Shown: positions 5,887 through 13,590 of the stretch, one piece after another
How the letters are laid out: every line of letters begins with the position of its first letter
Position numbering within the stretch: the first letter of the stretch is position 1
Assembly: GCA_934636425.1 (NCBI GenBank)
Contig: CAKUAV010000040.1
Coordinates: 1 to 19,345 of the forward strand
Source of the DNA: an uncultured Clostridia bacterium
GTDB lineage: Bacteria > Bacillota > Clostridia > Christensenellales > Aristaeellaceae
Length of the DNA stretch: 19,345 nt
Direction: 5' to 3'
Position numbers and translations under genes: made by a program
The notes under the pieces: generated by a model
Told to the model about the DNA's origin: nothing
What the model saw: the letters and a program-made list of their open reading frames with translations, nothing else
Databases searched by the model: none

Positions 5887-8247
5887 ATGAAAAGACTCCC
5901 ACTTTTCATCCTGGCATTATCCATCCTCCTCCTCACCCTCCCTCTCCCCGCCTTTTCCGAGGCGGCCGAACAGGGGCTGGCGGAGGCGGCAGCGGCGGCC
6001 GGGCTGGATGTTTATAGCTTCAATGCGCTGGATCCTCAGAATGTAAGCTCCACGGAGGGGGCTGTGACGGACGGGCTCACCCGGATCAGGGTGGTTCTGC
6101 AGGACGATGTGTTCGCTGAGGATGAGTTCACTTCTCAGATGATGTATTCGCGCAGCTGGTCGACCGAGAGCGGCATACTTGCCAATAGGCGCGTCGATCT
6201 GGACGGCGACGGACAGGAGGAGTGGATCGTTCTCCTCAGCGAGAGTCTCAGCGATGAGTATGGCGGCTATACGCGGGAGAGCGTTATCGCCTTTGAGAAT
6301 GTCGGCGGCGCCTGGGTCAGGCAGGCTGATTTTGTCATTGGCACTGATATGATGTCGCCCTATAGCGAAGGGCCGCGGGTGAGGCTGCTTTCCGCGCCGG
6401 ATGGCGTCCGGCTTGCGCGCGTGGAGTTTGGGCAGATGGACGGCGGTTTGTTCCTTGCCCAGGTCAATATGTACGCCTATGACGGCCAGTCGTTCTACAA
6501 GGCTGTGACCGCGCAGATGGACGACTACAGCGCTTCATATCTGTATGGCGGGCATATGCCGGCAGATATTGACCGTGAAATGAGAGAAGCGTCGCTCTAC
6601 TCCGCGCAAGATAATTATGCGTATCTTCAGGCGCACTGCGAGGGGAACGGGACGCTGATTGAAAATCTTCATGGAAATGATGAACCGAATTACAGCGGCA
6701 TTGACGGCATAGGCGCATTGCTGGGAGACTATGGACTGACAATCAGCTACAGCGTCTCAAATGGCTTTATCAGCGTGTTTGATATTGCCGGCGGCGATGA
6801 CTTTTTCTGCGTGACGCGGGAATGGCTGGGCGAGGGAGAAGGCAGCCAATATGCCATCAATGTGCGCATGCAGACCGAACTGGTTCATCTTGACGGCATG
6901 CAGCCGGCGGCCGTTTCGGCACAGGCGGGGGACGATATTGCCGCCCCGCCTGCCGCGCAATCTGCCCCCGAGAGCGATTTCGCCTATGAGCCCTGCGAGG
7001 GCGGCTGCGCGATTACGGGCTATTCGGGCGGCGAGAGCGTCGTGCGTATCCCGGAGACGCTGGGCGGCATGACGGTCGTCGCCATCGGCGAGAACGCCTT
7101 CTCGGGGCAGGAGACGATCCGCGAGGTGTATCTGCCCGCCGGCGTGAAGACGATCGGGAGGAGCGCGTTTAACAGATGCACGGCGATGGAGCATATCGGG
7201 CTGAATGACGGCCTTGCGCGCATTGACGAATGGGCGTTTAACAAATGCAAGGCGCTGACGAGCGTCGATATTCCCGCGTCGGTTGCGAGCATCGGGGACA
7301 TTGCGTTTTCCGGCTGCAGCGCGCTTGAGACGCTCGTCGTCAATTCGCCCGATACGAGCTTTGACGAGAACGAAATCATCAAGGGCAGCGCTCAGGCGGC
7401 CATTGTGCGCGCATGGGTTACGCCCACGCCGGACATGACGCCGATCCCGACGATTGCGCCCACGCCCGTGCCCGATGTGGACGGCGCAGACGTCTATGCG
7501 GGGCATTACACGCTGGGGCGCAGCTCGGTGCGCAAGGGCAACGATTTCGATGTGCGCGCGGAAAAGGCGGTCGACGGCAATTTGGGCACGGCGTGGAATG
7601 CGCACGACAGGGGCAAGGGCGAGTGGATTTCGTTCATGATGCCCTCGGGCAAGTCCTGCCGCATGGCGGGCTTCAGGATTGTCAACGGCTATATCAAGAA
7701 CAACAAGGCCTATACGGAGAACACGCGCATCCGCACGCTGGATCTCTACTGCGACGGCGTGTATGTGCAGAGCTTTACGCTCAGCGACGACCGCGCGATG
7801 CAGACGTTCTGGCTGTCGCAGCCGGTGACGGGGCGCGAATTCCGCATGGAGGCCGGCGACGTGTATTCCGGCAGCATGTATCGCGACCTGAGCGTCACGG
7901 AGGTCGAGCTGCTGGGCGCGAACAACGAGGATTTCCACACGCGCGATTTAAGCGGCTGGGGACGCGCCGTCGATATGATGGCGCAGAAGCTGTATGACGG
8001 CGGCACGCTGCAGCGCGGCAGCTACGGCTATGATGTGATGGGGCTGCAGGTGCTGCTCGATCGCGGCTTCGGCCTGCTCAAGGATGTGGCGGACGGCTCG
8101 TTCGGCGGCAATACCGAATCGGCGCTCAATGCGCTGATGGAACAGATGCGCGCATCGGGCGTCGCTTCATCGCTCGAGCCGATGCGGGACGGCGTGGCCG
8201 ACGCGGCGTTTATGCGCAATTTGCAGCGCTACATTCAGAGCCGATGA
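5887..8247 (+). CDS. Secreted BspA-type LRR / discoidin-like / peptidoglycan-binding protein
   Basis: A 786-residue exported protein. The signal peptide covers residues 1-24 (Leu-rich core, cleavage near AFS). The first 360 residues are a globular region containing DLDGDGQEEW (about 104-113), an FG-GAP/VCBS-like calcium loop. Residues about 377-492 are LRR_5 (BspA-like) repeats, seen as successive IGENAF, IGRSAF, IDEWAF and IGDIAF steps with CTAM/CKAL/CSAL turns. A Pro/Thr linker (about 513-535) leads to a discoidin/F5-8C-like beta-sandwich (537-680, with AVDGNLGTAWNA). Residues 708-786 look like a peptidoglycan-binding helix bundle. BspA-type LRRs generally mediate adhesion; an adhesin or wall-bound sensor is an inference. 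AGGAGA at 5874-5879 precedes the ATG, and no terminator separates it from the lipase-like gene, so the two are probably one operon. Composition returns to GC-rich here. Confidence 0.82.
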   Translation: MKRLPLFILALSILLLTLPLPAFSEAAEQGLAEAAAAAGLDVYSFNALDPQNVSSTEGAVTDGLTRIRVVLQDDVFAEDEFTSQMMYSRSWSTESGILANRRVDLDGDGQEEWIVLLSESLSDEYGGYTRESVIAFENVGGAWVRQADFVIGTDMMSPYSEGPRVRLLSAPDGVRLARVEFGQMDGGLFLAQVNMYAYDGQSFYKAVTAQMDDYSASYLYGGHMPADIDREMREASLYSAQDNYAYLQAHCEGNGTLIENLHGNDEPNYSGIDGIGALLGDYGLTISYSVSNGFISVFDIAGGDDFFCVTREWLGEGEGSQYAINVRMQTELVHLDGMQPAAVSAQAGDDIAAPPAAQSAPESDFAYEPCEGGCAITGYSGGESVVRIPETLGGMTVVAIGENAFSGQETIREVYLPAGVKTIGRSAFNRCTAMEHIGLNDGLARIDEWAFNKCKALTSVDIPASVASIGDIAFSGCSALETLVVNSPDTSFDENEIIKGSAQAAIVRAWVTPTPDMTPIPTIAPTPVPDVDGADVYAGHYTLGRSSVRKGNDFDVRAEKAVDGNLGTAWNAHDRGKGEWISFMMPSGKSCRMAGFRIVNGYIKNNKAYTENTRIRTLDLYCDGVYVQSFTLSDDRAMQTFWLSQPVTGREFRMEAGDVYSGSMYRDLSVTEVELLGANNEDFHTRDLSGWGRAVDMMAQKLYDGGTLQRGSYGYDVMGLQVLLDRGFGLLKDVADGSFGGNTESALNALMEQMRASGVASSLEPMRDGVADAAFMRNLQRYIQSR

Positions 8248-8260
8248 TATTTCTCCATGA

Positions 8261-8293
8261 GGCGGGCTTGGCGGGGGCTGAGCCCGTCCTCTT
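8261..8293 (+). terminator. Weak candidate terminator after the LRR protein gene
   Basis: GGCGGGCT (8261-8268) can pair with AGCCCGTC (8281-8288, one G-U) across a 12-base loop. The following CCTCTTTG is only a poor U tract. It lies 13 bases after the stop, in a plausible position. Confidence 0.4.
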
Positions 8294-8341
8294 TGTCTGA
8301 ATGCAATTTTGCGGGCGGCAAAGTCTTTCTGAGGCGGACTC

Positions 8342-8370
8342 TTGCAAGCCCGTTTTCTATCGTGTATAAT
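8342..8370 (+). promoter_or_regulatory. Sigma-A-type promoter of the FAD oxidoreductase operon
   Basis: TTGCAA at 8342-8347, a 17-base spacer, then a perfect TATAAT at 8365-8370. Initiation near 8377 gives a leader of about 100 bases before the preferred start at 8479. Confidence 0.78.
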
Positions 8371-8478
8371 GAGGTCGACAATTCGGCGCGGGCGCAATTC
8401 TTTCGAACAATATGAAAAGGGCAATTTCTTCAAATGAACACGTCTTTGCGCCGCGCGCGGCGGGGAGGAACAACACAT

Positions 8479-11133
8479 ATGATTTATGATTATCTGTTTA
8501 TCGGCGCGACGACGCTGGCCTGCGCATGGGCCGAGGCGGCGGAAAGGGCGGGGCAGCGCTGCGCCGTGCTGGAAAGCGCCGGCCTTGTCGGCTATGACTA
8601 TGCCGAAAGCTGGAAGGCCGACGATCTCGATCTGGCGGCCTGTCCGGACGAGGCGCGCGGTCTGCTGGACGAAATGACGGCGCGCGGCGCGGTCAATGAG
8701 CGCGGCGCGCTTCATTTGCCCGCGCTGGGACCCGTGCTGGCCGGGCGGCTGGCGCAGTGCGGCGCGGATCCGTTTTTCTTCAGCCGCATTGAGGGGATTG
8801 CGCGCGGCGAGGGCGGCGCGTTCGACGTGACGGCGTTTTCGCTGGGCGGCGCATATCATATCTGCGCGCGCAGAATCGTCGATACGACGGCCGATTTTGC
8901 GACGCGCATTTTCTGGAAGCAGGACGCGCCCGAGTGCGTCGCCACGCTCAGCTATGCGGTGCAGAGCGAAGAACCCATTGACGGCGTCGCGCCGCGTCCC
9001 GGCTGCTATGGCGAGGCGGTCTACGGCGATATTGAGATGAAGCGCGGCGAGAGCGCTGCGGGCGCGGCGCGGCGGCTGATCGATCTGTGGCGCGCGGCGG
9101 AGGATGGCCGGGCGAAGATCGTGCATATCGCGGACTGTCCGTCGATTCGGCCGCGTGAGAAGGCGCGCTTTTTCGCTTCGGACGCGGCGTGGATTCCCTC
9201 TCAGGCTTACGGCGAGCCGCTTGCGGCCTATGCGGCGGGCGCGCGCTCTGCCCACGCGGCAGATTGGGGCGCTGAGGCGGCGCGGCCCGCTGTGCCGGAG
9301 GAAATCCGCGATGAGGATGTGGATATACTGGTTGCCGGCCTGGGCGCGGCGGGCGCTGTGGCGGCGATTTATGCGGCGGAGCGCGGCCTGAGCGTGCTGG
9401 GCGTTGAGAATCTGCCTGTTCCGGGCGGGGCGGCGACGGCGGGCTCGGTGTTCAACTATTTTCAGGGCGAGCGCAAGGACGGTTTTTATCGCGAGATCGA
9501 CCGTCATCAGGCGCTGTGCCGGGAGGCGCTGGCGGCGCATCCCACAAATGGCGGCGGCTCGCTGCCCAAGATGTACGCGCTGGAGCGGGCGTTTGACGAG
9601 GGCGGCGTAAGGCGCGTCTACAATGCCATGGTTACGGATGTGCTGACCGACGGCGAAAAGACGGCGGTGGGCGCGCGCTACTGGGCGGCGGACGGCCCGC
9701 ACGTCGTTTGCGCGCGGCAGATCATCGACGCGACGGCGGACGGCGTGCTCTGCCGCGCGGCGGGCTGCGCAATGCAGAAGGGGCGCGATGCGGACGGCCT
9801 GTTCATGCCCTTTTCGAGCGTGGTCAAGCTCTACGATCCCGCACCCCGCACGTTCGGCTTTTCATACACCGACTGCGGCGTTGTCGATCAGTATGACGCG
9901 CGCGCATTCGGGCGGGCGATTGTAAACGCCCTGTCCGACCGCTTCCATCGCTTCGATTGCTATCGGCCGGAAAGGGGAGAGCGCGTGTATATGGGCACGG
10001 CTCTGCTGATCGGCCTGCGCGAGGGCGAGCGCATTGTCGGCGAGGAGACGGCGCGCCTGAGCGATGCGCTCAACGGCGTTTATACCGACCATCCCATGTT
10101 CTATATGTACTCGAACGTCGACGGCCACAGCAAGGACTTCGCCTTTGAGGAGCCGATTCTGCGCGACTGGTTCTCGATCGCCGGAATGTGGGGCTGGAAT
10201 TTGAAGATCCCGCTGCCGGCGGGCATACTGATTCCCAAAGGCTGGCAGGGGCTGCTCGCGGCGGGGCGGCACGTCTCGTGCGATCACAGCCTGTCCTACG
10301 CACTGCGCATGATGGACGACATGGCGCGCTGCGCCGAGGCGGCGGTGCTGCTGGCGCAGTACAGCATAGAAAGCGGAAAGCCTGCGCGGACAATGCCGTA
10401 TGATGCGCTGCGCGAGGGCATGCTGCGCCATGGCGCGCTGAAGGAGGACGACAGGCCGGCGCTCGAGCGGCAGCCCATCGCCGAGCGGCCCGGCGCGGCT
10501 GGAACGCCCTGGCTGAGCGATGCGCCCGCCATATGCGCGGGGCTTGAGAGCGAGCAGTGCGGCTATGCCATGTGGTCTGCGCGGCAGCTGGGCGCTTCGC
10601 TTCGTCCGGCGCTGACGCGCTGGCTGAATGAGGGCGACGAGCGCCTGGCGGTGAACGCGGCGCTGGCGCTTTCGCTGAACGGCTTTGACGACGGCGCGGA
10701 TGTGCTGCTCCGCGCGCTGGATGACCGGAGCGGCTATATCCCCTCGACCAGCAAGATGTATGCGCCGCCGCGGGTCATGGCCGTGATGCTGGCCTGCGGC
10801 CGTCTGGGGCTGCGCGATGCGGCCGAACGGCTGATGGCGTGCTTTGAGCATCCCGAAAGCACCGACGATACGCCCATCTGCCATCCGTATATCTTTGACG
10901 ATCGCGAGGACGTGCGCTTCCAGTTCAGGAGCCATGCGTTTGCGGCGCTCATGGAGCTGATGGAGCGCTGCCCGGATATTGAAGCCGGGCTGCTGCCCCG
11001 CATGCGCGCGGCGCTGGCCGATCCCGCCTTTGAGCTGACGTCGACGATGATGGGCGACAGCCAGCTGCGCGAGAATCTGACCGATACGCCCCGAAGGATC
11101 TGGAACGCGCGCTATCCCGAACTGCGCGTGTGA
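8479..11133 (+). CDS. FAD-dependent oxidoreductase with degenerate N-terminal duplicate and helical-repeat tail
   Basis: An 884-residue cytoplasmic flavoprotein of the FAD_oxidored type. The functional nucleotide-binding fold starts at about residue 280: DILVAGLGAAGAVAA with GLGAAG at 287-292, then VPGGAATAG, CARQIIDATAD (411-421) and a closing GLLAAGRH (about 591-598) typical of the family. Residues 1-260 look like a second, decayed copy: YDYLFIGATTLACAW at the Rossmann position lacks GxGxxG, and CARRIVDTTAD sits at 129-139. Spacing between the two landmarks is nearly the same in both copies. Residues from about 695 to the end are alpha-helical and HEAT-like. Substrate is unknown. I prefer the ATG at 8479 (GGGGAGG at 8462-8468) to the in-frame ATG at 8434, which has a poor ribosome site and would add 15 mostly Arg-rich residues. 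FliB-type gene follows closely. Confidence 0.82.
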   Translation: MIYDYLFIGATTLACAWAEAAERAGQRCAVLESAGLVGYDYAESWKADDLDLAACPDEARGLLDEMTARGAVNERGALHLPALGPVLAGRLAQCGADPFFFSRIEGIARGEGGAFDVTAFSLGGAYHICARRIVDTTADFATRIFWKQDAPECVATLSYAVQSEEPIDGVAPRPGCYGEAVYGDIEMKRGESAAGAARRLIDLWRAAEDGRAKIVHIADCPSIRPREKARFFASDAAWIPSQAYGEPLAAYAAGARSAHAADWGAEAARPAVPEEIRDEDVDILVAGLGAAGAVAAIYAAERGLSVLGVENLPVPGGAATAGSVFNYFQGERKDGFYREIDRHQALCREALAAHPTNGGGSLPKMYALERAFDEGGVRRVYNAMVTDVLTDGEKTAVGARYWAADGPHVVCARQIIDATADGVLCRAAGCAMQKGRDADGLFMPFSSVVKLYDPAPRTFGFSYTDCGVVDQYDARAFGRAIVNALSDRFHRFDCYRPERGERVYMGTALLIGLREGERIVGEETARLSDALNGVYTDHPMFYMYSNVDGHSKDFAFEEPILRDWFSIAGMWGWNLKIPLPAGILIPKGWQGLLAAGRHVSCDHSLSYALRMMDDMARCAEAAVLLAQYSIESGKPARTMPYDALREGMLRHGALKEDDRPALERQPIAERPGAAGTPWLSDAPAICAGLESEQCGYAMWSARQLGASLRPALTRWLNEGDERLAVNAALALSLNGFDDGADVLLRALDDRSGYIPSTSKMYAPPRVMAVMLACGRLGLRDAAERLMACFEHPESTDDTPICHPYIFDDREDVRFQFRSHAFAALMELMERCPDIEAGLLPRMRAALADPAFELTSTMMGDSQLRENLTDTPRRIWNARYPELRV

Positions 11134-11153
11134 GCGGAGAGGAACGCTATGCC

Positions 11154-12242
11154 ATGAATGTGACTGAACCGGCGCACTATGCGCTGTTTCGCTGCCTGGC
11201 CGGCGCGTGTCCGGACACCTGCTGCGTGGGCTGGGAGGTCGTGGTCGATGAAAAGAGCGCGCGGCGCTATCGCGGCGTGGGCGGCGCGCTGGGCGAGCGG
11301 CTGCGCGATGCGCTCGAGACGACCGACGGGGAATACAGCTTTCATCTCAATGACGGGCGCTGCCCGTTCCTGAACGGCGAGAACCTGTGCGATATTCACG
11401 CGGCGCTGGGCGGGGATGCGCTGTGCCGAACCTGCCGCCTGTTTCCGCGCTTTTATCACGACTACGGCGCGGTGCGGGAGGCGGGACTGTCGCTCTCCTG
11501 TCCGGAGGCGGCGCGGCTCATCATGGACGCAGCGCGCATGACGTTTGAGACGCGCGAGGACGCGTCGCTCGAGGTTGAGCCCAACGACATCGACGCGGCG
11601 CTCTATCTGAAGCTGCGGGCACTGCGGCATGAGCTGATCGCGCTCGCGCAGAACCGCGCCTATTCCATAAGCGAGCGGATGGCGCTGTGCCTTCAGGCGG
11701 CCGCGGAAGCCCAGAAGCGCCTGAACGCGGGCGCGGAAACGCAGAGCCTCTGCGCGGCCTGCCGCGACGCGGGATTTTGCCGCGAAAAGCTGGAGGAAGC
11801 GCGCAGAATCACGGCGGGCGGCCGATCAGCCGGCCTGATCTGGCGCGACTGGCTGAACGATCTTTCGGCGCTCGAGCGGCTGACCGATCGGTGGGGCGGC
11901 GTGCTGGCGGGCGCGTATGCGGTGCGCGGCGCGGCGGGGCCGGACGGCGAATACGAAAACCTGCTGGTCTATTATCTCTATCGCTATTTTCTGGAGAGCG
12001 TGTTTGACGGCGCGGCCTATCGCTCGGTCAAGCTGGCGGTGCTGAGCGTCGCGCTGATAAGGCGGCTGCACTGCGCGGAAAAGGGCGCGGACAAGGCGCG
12101 GCGCATCGAGCTGGCTCGGCTGTATTCGCGGGAAATCGAGCATTCGCAGGACAATCTGGACGCAGTCTGGGCGCTGCTGAGCGACGTGAACCGCGGAGGA
12201 AAGCGCTGGCTGCTCAAAATGTGCATTGAGGCGGGCGCCTGA
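11154..12242 (+). CDS. FliB-type protein (flagellin lysine-N-methylase family, Cys-cluster)
   Basis: A 362-residue protein of the FliB/YkgJ-like family. The N-terminal third carries the diagnostic cysteine set: C14, C19, C23, C24 (CLAGACPDTCCVGW), C70 and C79 (CPFLNGENLCDIH), C91 and C94 (LCRTCRLFPR) and C116. Such clusters bind metal or Fe-S. Enterobacterial FliB methylates flagellin lysines, but many clostridial homologues occur without flagellar genes, and none are seen here, so the target is uncertain. The remaining 240 residues are mostly helical. Start: the ATG at 11154 has AGAGGA at about 11137-11142 and begins exactly where the family begins. A GTG at 11130, overlapping the upstream stop, would add 8 residues. 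Only 20 bases separate it from the oxidoreductase stop, so they share an mRNA. An acceptor protein encoded elsewhere is likely. Confidence 0.8.
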   Translation: MNVTEPAHYALFRCLAGACPDTCCVGWEVVVDEKSARRYRGVGGALGERLRDALETTDGEYSFHLNDGRCPFLNGENLCDIHAALGGDALCRTCRLFPRFYHDYGAVREAGLSLSCPEAARLIMDAARMTFETREDASLEVEPNDIDAALYLKLRALRHELIALAQNRAYSISERMALCLQAAAEAQKRLNAGAETQSLCAACRDAGFCREKLEEARRITAGGRSAGLIWRDWLNDLSALERLTDRWGGVLAGAYAVRGAAGPDGEYENLLVYYLYRYFLESVFDGAAYRSVKLAVLSVALIRRLHCAEKGADKARRIELARLYSREIEHSQDNLDAVWALLSDVNRGGKRWLLKMCIEAGA

Positions 12243-12245
12243 CCC

Positions 12246-12270
12246 GGAAGGACGATGCTTCCTTTCGGTT
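12246..12270 (+). terminator. Weak candidate terminator after the FliB-type gene
   Basis: GGAAG (12246-12250) pairs with CTTCC (12258-12262) over a 7-base loop, followed by TTTCGGTT. The stem is short and the U tract broken, so this is only a possibility. Confidence 0.25.
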
Positions 12271-12274
12271 AGTG

Positions 12275-12600
12275 GACTTGAAACGATGTGTATTCTCTGC
12301 GCCGCTGCTCCTTCCGAGCGGGCTGCGCCCCCGCGCCCGAGCGCAAAAACTTCCGTGCCGCAAATCCCCGATTGACGCAGGCGCAGGCCGGGTTCTGAGC
12401 GCGCGGCGAGCCGGTGAATGGACTTGAAGCGATTTGCATTCTCTGCGCCGCTGCTCCTTCCGAGCGGGCTGCGCCCCCGCGCCCGAGCGCAAAAACTTCC
12501 GCGCCGCAAAGCATCGAGTGAGGCGGGCGCAGGCCGGGTTCTGAGCGCGGCGAGCCGGTGAATGAACTTGAAGCGATTTGCATTCTCTGCGCCGTTTTGC
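12275..12600. repeat. Tandem array A: two full units of about 145 bp plus a truncated third
   Basis: Unit 1 is 12275-12420 (146 bp), unit 2 is 12421-12564 (144 bp), and the third runs about 35 bases before diverging. Each opens with (G/A)ACTTGAA(A/G)CGAT and TTCTCTGCGCCG, and contains CTGCTCCTTCCGAGCGGGC, CGAGCGCAAAAACTTCCG and GCAGGCCGGGTTCTGAGCGC. Small inverted repeats such as CCGCT/AGCGG and TGCGC/GCGCA lie inside. It shares no obvious sequence with the other arrays. It fills the interval between the FliB-type gene and the AraC promoter; I see no gene in it. Unit lengths are not a multiple of three, which argues against a coding repeat. Confidence 0.9.
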
Positions 12601-12648
12601 AGCGCATCGCTTTTATGTGGGAATCGTGCATATTATTCAAACTATCCA

Positions 12649-12677
12649 TGGACAAAAGGCGATGTTGACTGTAAAAT
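12649..12677 (+). promoter_or_regulatory. Candidate promoter for the AraC regulator / glycyl radical enzyme operon
   Basis: TGGACA at 12649-12654, a 17-base spacer, then TAAAAT at 12672-12677; each box is one base from consensus. Initiation near 12684 would place the AAGGAGG ribosome site (12685-12691) at the extreme 5' end of the mRNA, which is tight but possible. Confidence 0.5.
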
Positions 12678-12699
12678 AGCAATGAAGGAGGCGAGGCCG

Positions 12700-13590
12700 T
12701 TGAGATATTGGCGGGTGACCCTGAACGCGCTGCCGGAGGTCTGCTTTGCGCACATCTACACCACGCGGGATTATCGTCTGACGATTCCCGTCGAGCATGA
12801 CGTGATGCAGATCGGCTATATCGCGCAGGGCGACGTGCTGCGCGCGCGGGAGGGCGAGGAAGGATATCGCGTGCCGCAGGGGTCGGTGTGCGCCTTTTTG
12901 TACGATCGTCCCTGCCGCATGAGCAGCAGCGCGCCGGTTCACAGCCACTGGACGGTCTGCTTTTCCGCGTCCATAGAGACAGTGCCCATCAGCGAGGAGG
13001 AAGCCGCTTCGTTTGAAGCGCGGCGCGGCGAGAAGGGCGCGCTGACGGCCGTCGTGGCGGAAAACTGCACGGGGCCGCGGGCGGAGCGCGCGTCGCAGAT
13101 CATTCGCGAGATCATCCGTGCGTTTTCGGCGGGCGAGGGCATATGGCGCATGAAATGCGCATCGCTCATACTGGCGCTGCTTTCCGAGCTGAGCGAGGCG
13201 GCTGTGCTGATGGCGCAGTCAAACCGCCCCAATAGCCTGCCGCAGCCCGGAGAGCGCTATGTGCGCCGCGCCCGGGCGTATATCGCCGAGCATCTTTCCG
13301 AGCCGCTTTCAACGCGCGTTGTCGCCGGCCAGCTGGGCATCAGCGAGGGCTATCTGGCCAATCTGTTTGCGAAAAACGCCGGCCAGAGCGTGACCGAGTT
13401 CATCGCCGAGGCGCGAATCCGGCGGGTGCGGCTGCTCATGGACGTGAGCGGGCTGTCGCTCAAGGACGCGGGGCGTGCGGTCGGCCTGGAGGACGAGCAC
13501 TATCTGTCAAGGCAGTTCAAACGCTATACGGGCATGAGCGCGCGCCAGTATCGCGCCGCGCATTTCCAATCGGAGGAGGAGAAGTCATGA
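12700..13590 (+). CDS. AraC-family transcriptional regulator, probable TTG start
   Basis: A 296-residue DNA-binding regulator. The C-terminal 110 residues (about 188-292) form the double helix-turn-helix of AraC/XylS proteins: a first HTH with VVAGQLGISEGYLANLF and a second with LSLKDAGRAVGLEDEHYLSR followed by QFKRYTGMSARQYR. The N-terminal half looks like a cupin-type effector domain (residues about 1-110, with VPQGSVCAFLYDRPC). The start is chosen from the Shine-Dalgarno site: AAGGAGG at 12685-12691 sits 8 bases before a TTG at 12700. An ATG at 12682 would place that site inside the coding sequence, and the ATG at 12562 arises from array A. The gene ends in an ATGA overlap with the glycyl radical enzyme, so it probably activates that gene in response to its substrate. 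Confidence 0.87.
   Translation: MRYWRVTLNALPEVCFAHIYTTRDYRLTIPVEHDVMQIGYIAQGDVLRAREGEEGYRVPQGSVCAFLYDRPCRMSSSAPVHSHWTVCFSASIETVPISEEEAASFEARRGEKGALTAVVAENCTGPRAERASQIIREIIRAFSAGEGIWRMKCASLILALLSELSEAAVLMAQSNRPNSLPQPGERYVRRARAYIAEHLSEPLSTRVVAGQLGISEGYLANLFAKNAGQSVTEFIAEARIRRVRLLMDVSGLSLKDAGRAVGLEDEHYLSRQFKRYTGMSARQYRAAHFQSEEEKS

Noticed and set aside
8434..8478. Earlier ATG for the FAD oxidoreductase
   Set aside because: Weak ribosome site and an Arg-rich 15-residue extension, versus GGGGAGG ahead of 8479.
8167..9702. Minus-strand open frame (511 codons) opposite the FAD oxidoreductase
   Set aside because: Shadow frame in GC-rich DNA; the opposite strand carries the GLGAAG motif, a promoter and a ribosome site.
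11130..11153. GTG start for the FliB-type gene overlapping the upstream stop
   Set aside because: The ATG at 11154 has a better-placed AGAGGA site and matches where family members begin; the GTG remains a minor possibility.
12269..12682. Minus-strand open frame across array A with a repeated peptide
   Set aside because: The repeat follows from the DNA duplication. Units of 144 and 146 bp are not frame-preserving, and no ribosome site is seen.
12562..12699. Upstream ATG extension of the AraC regulator
   Set aside because: The extra residues come from array A and bear no resemblance to AraC N-termini; a perfect AAGGAGG points to the TTG at 12700.
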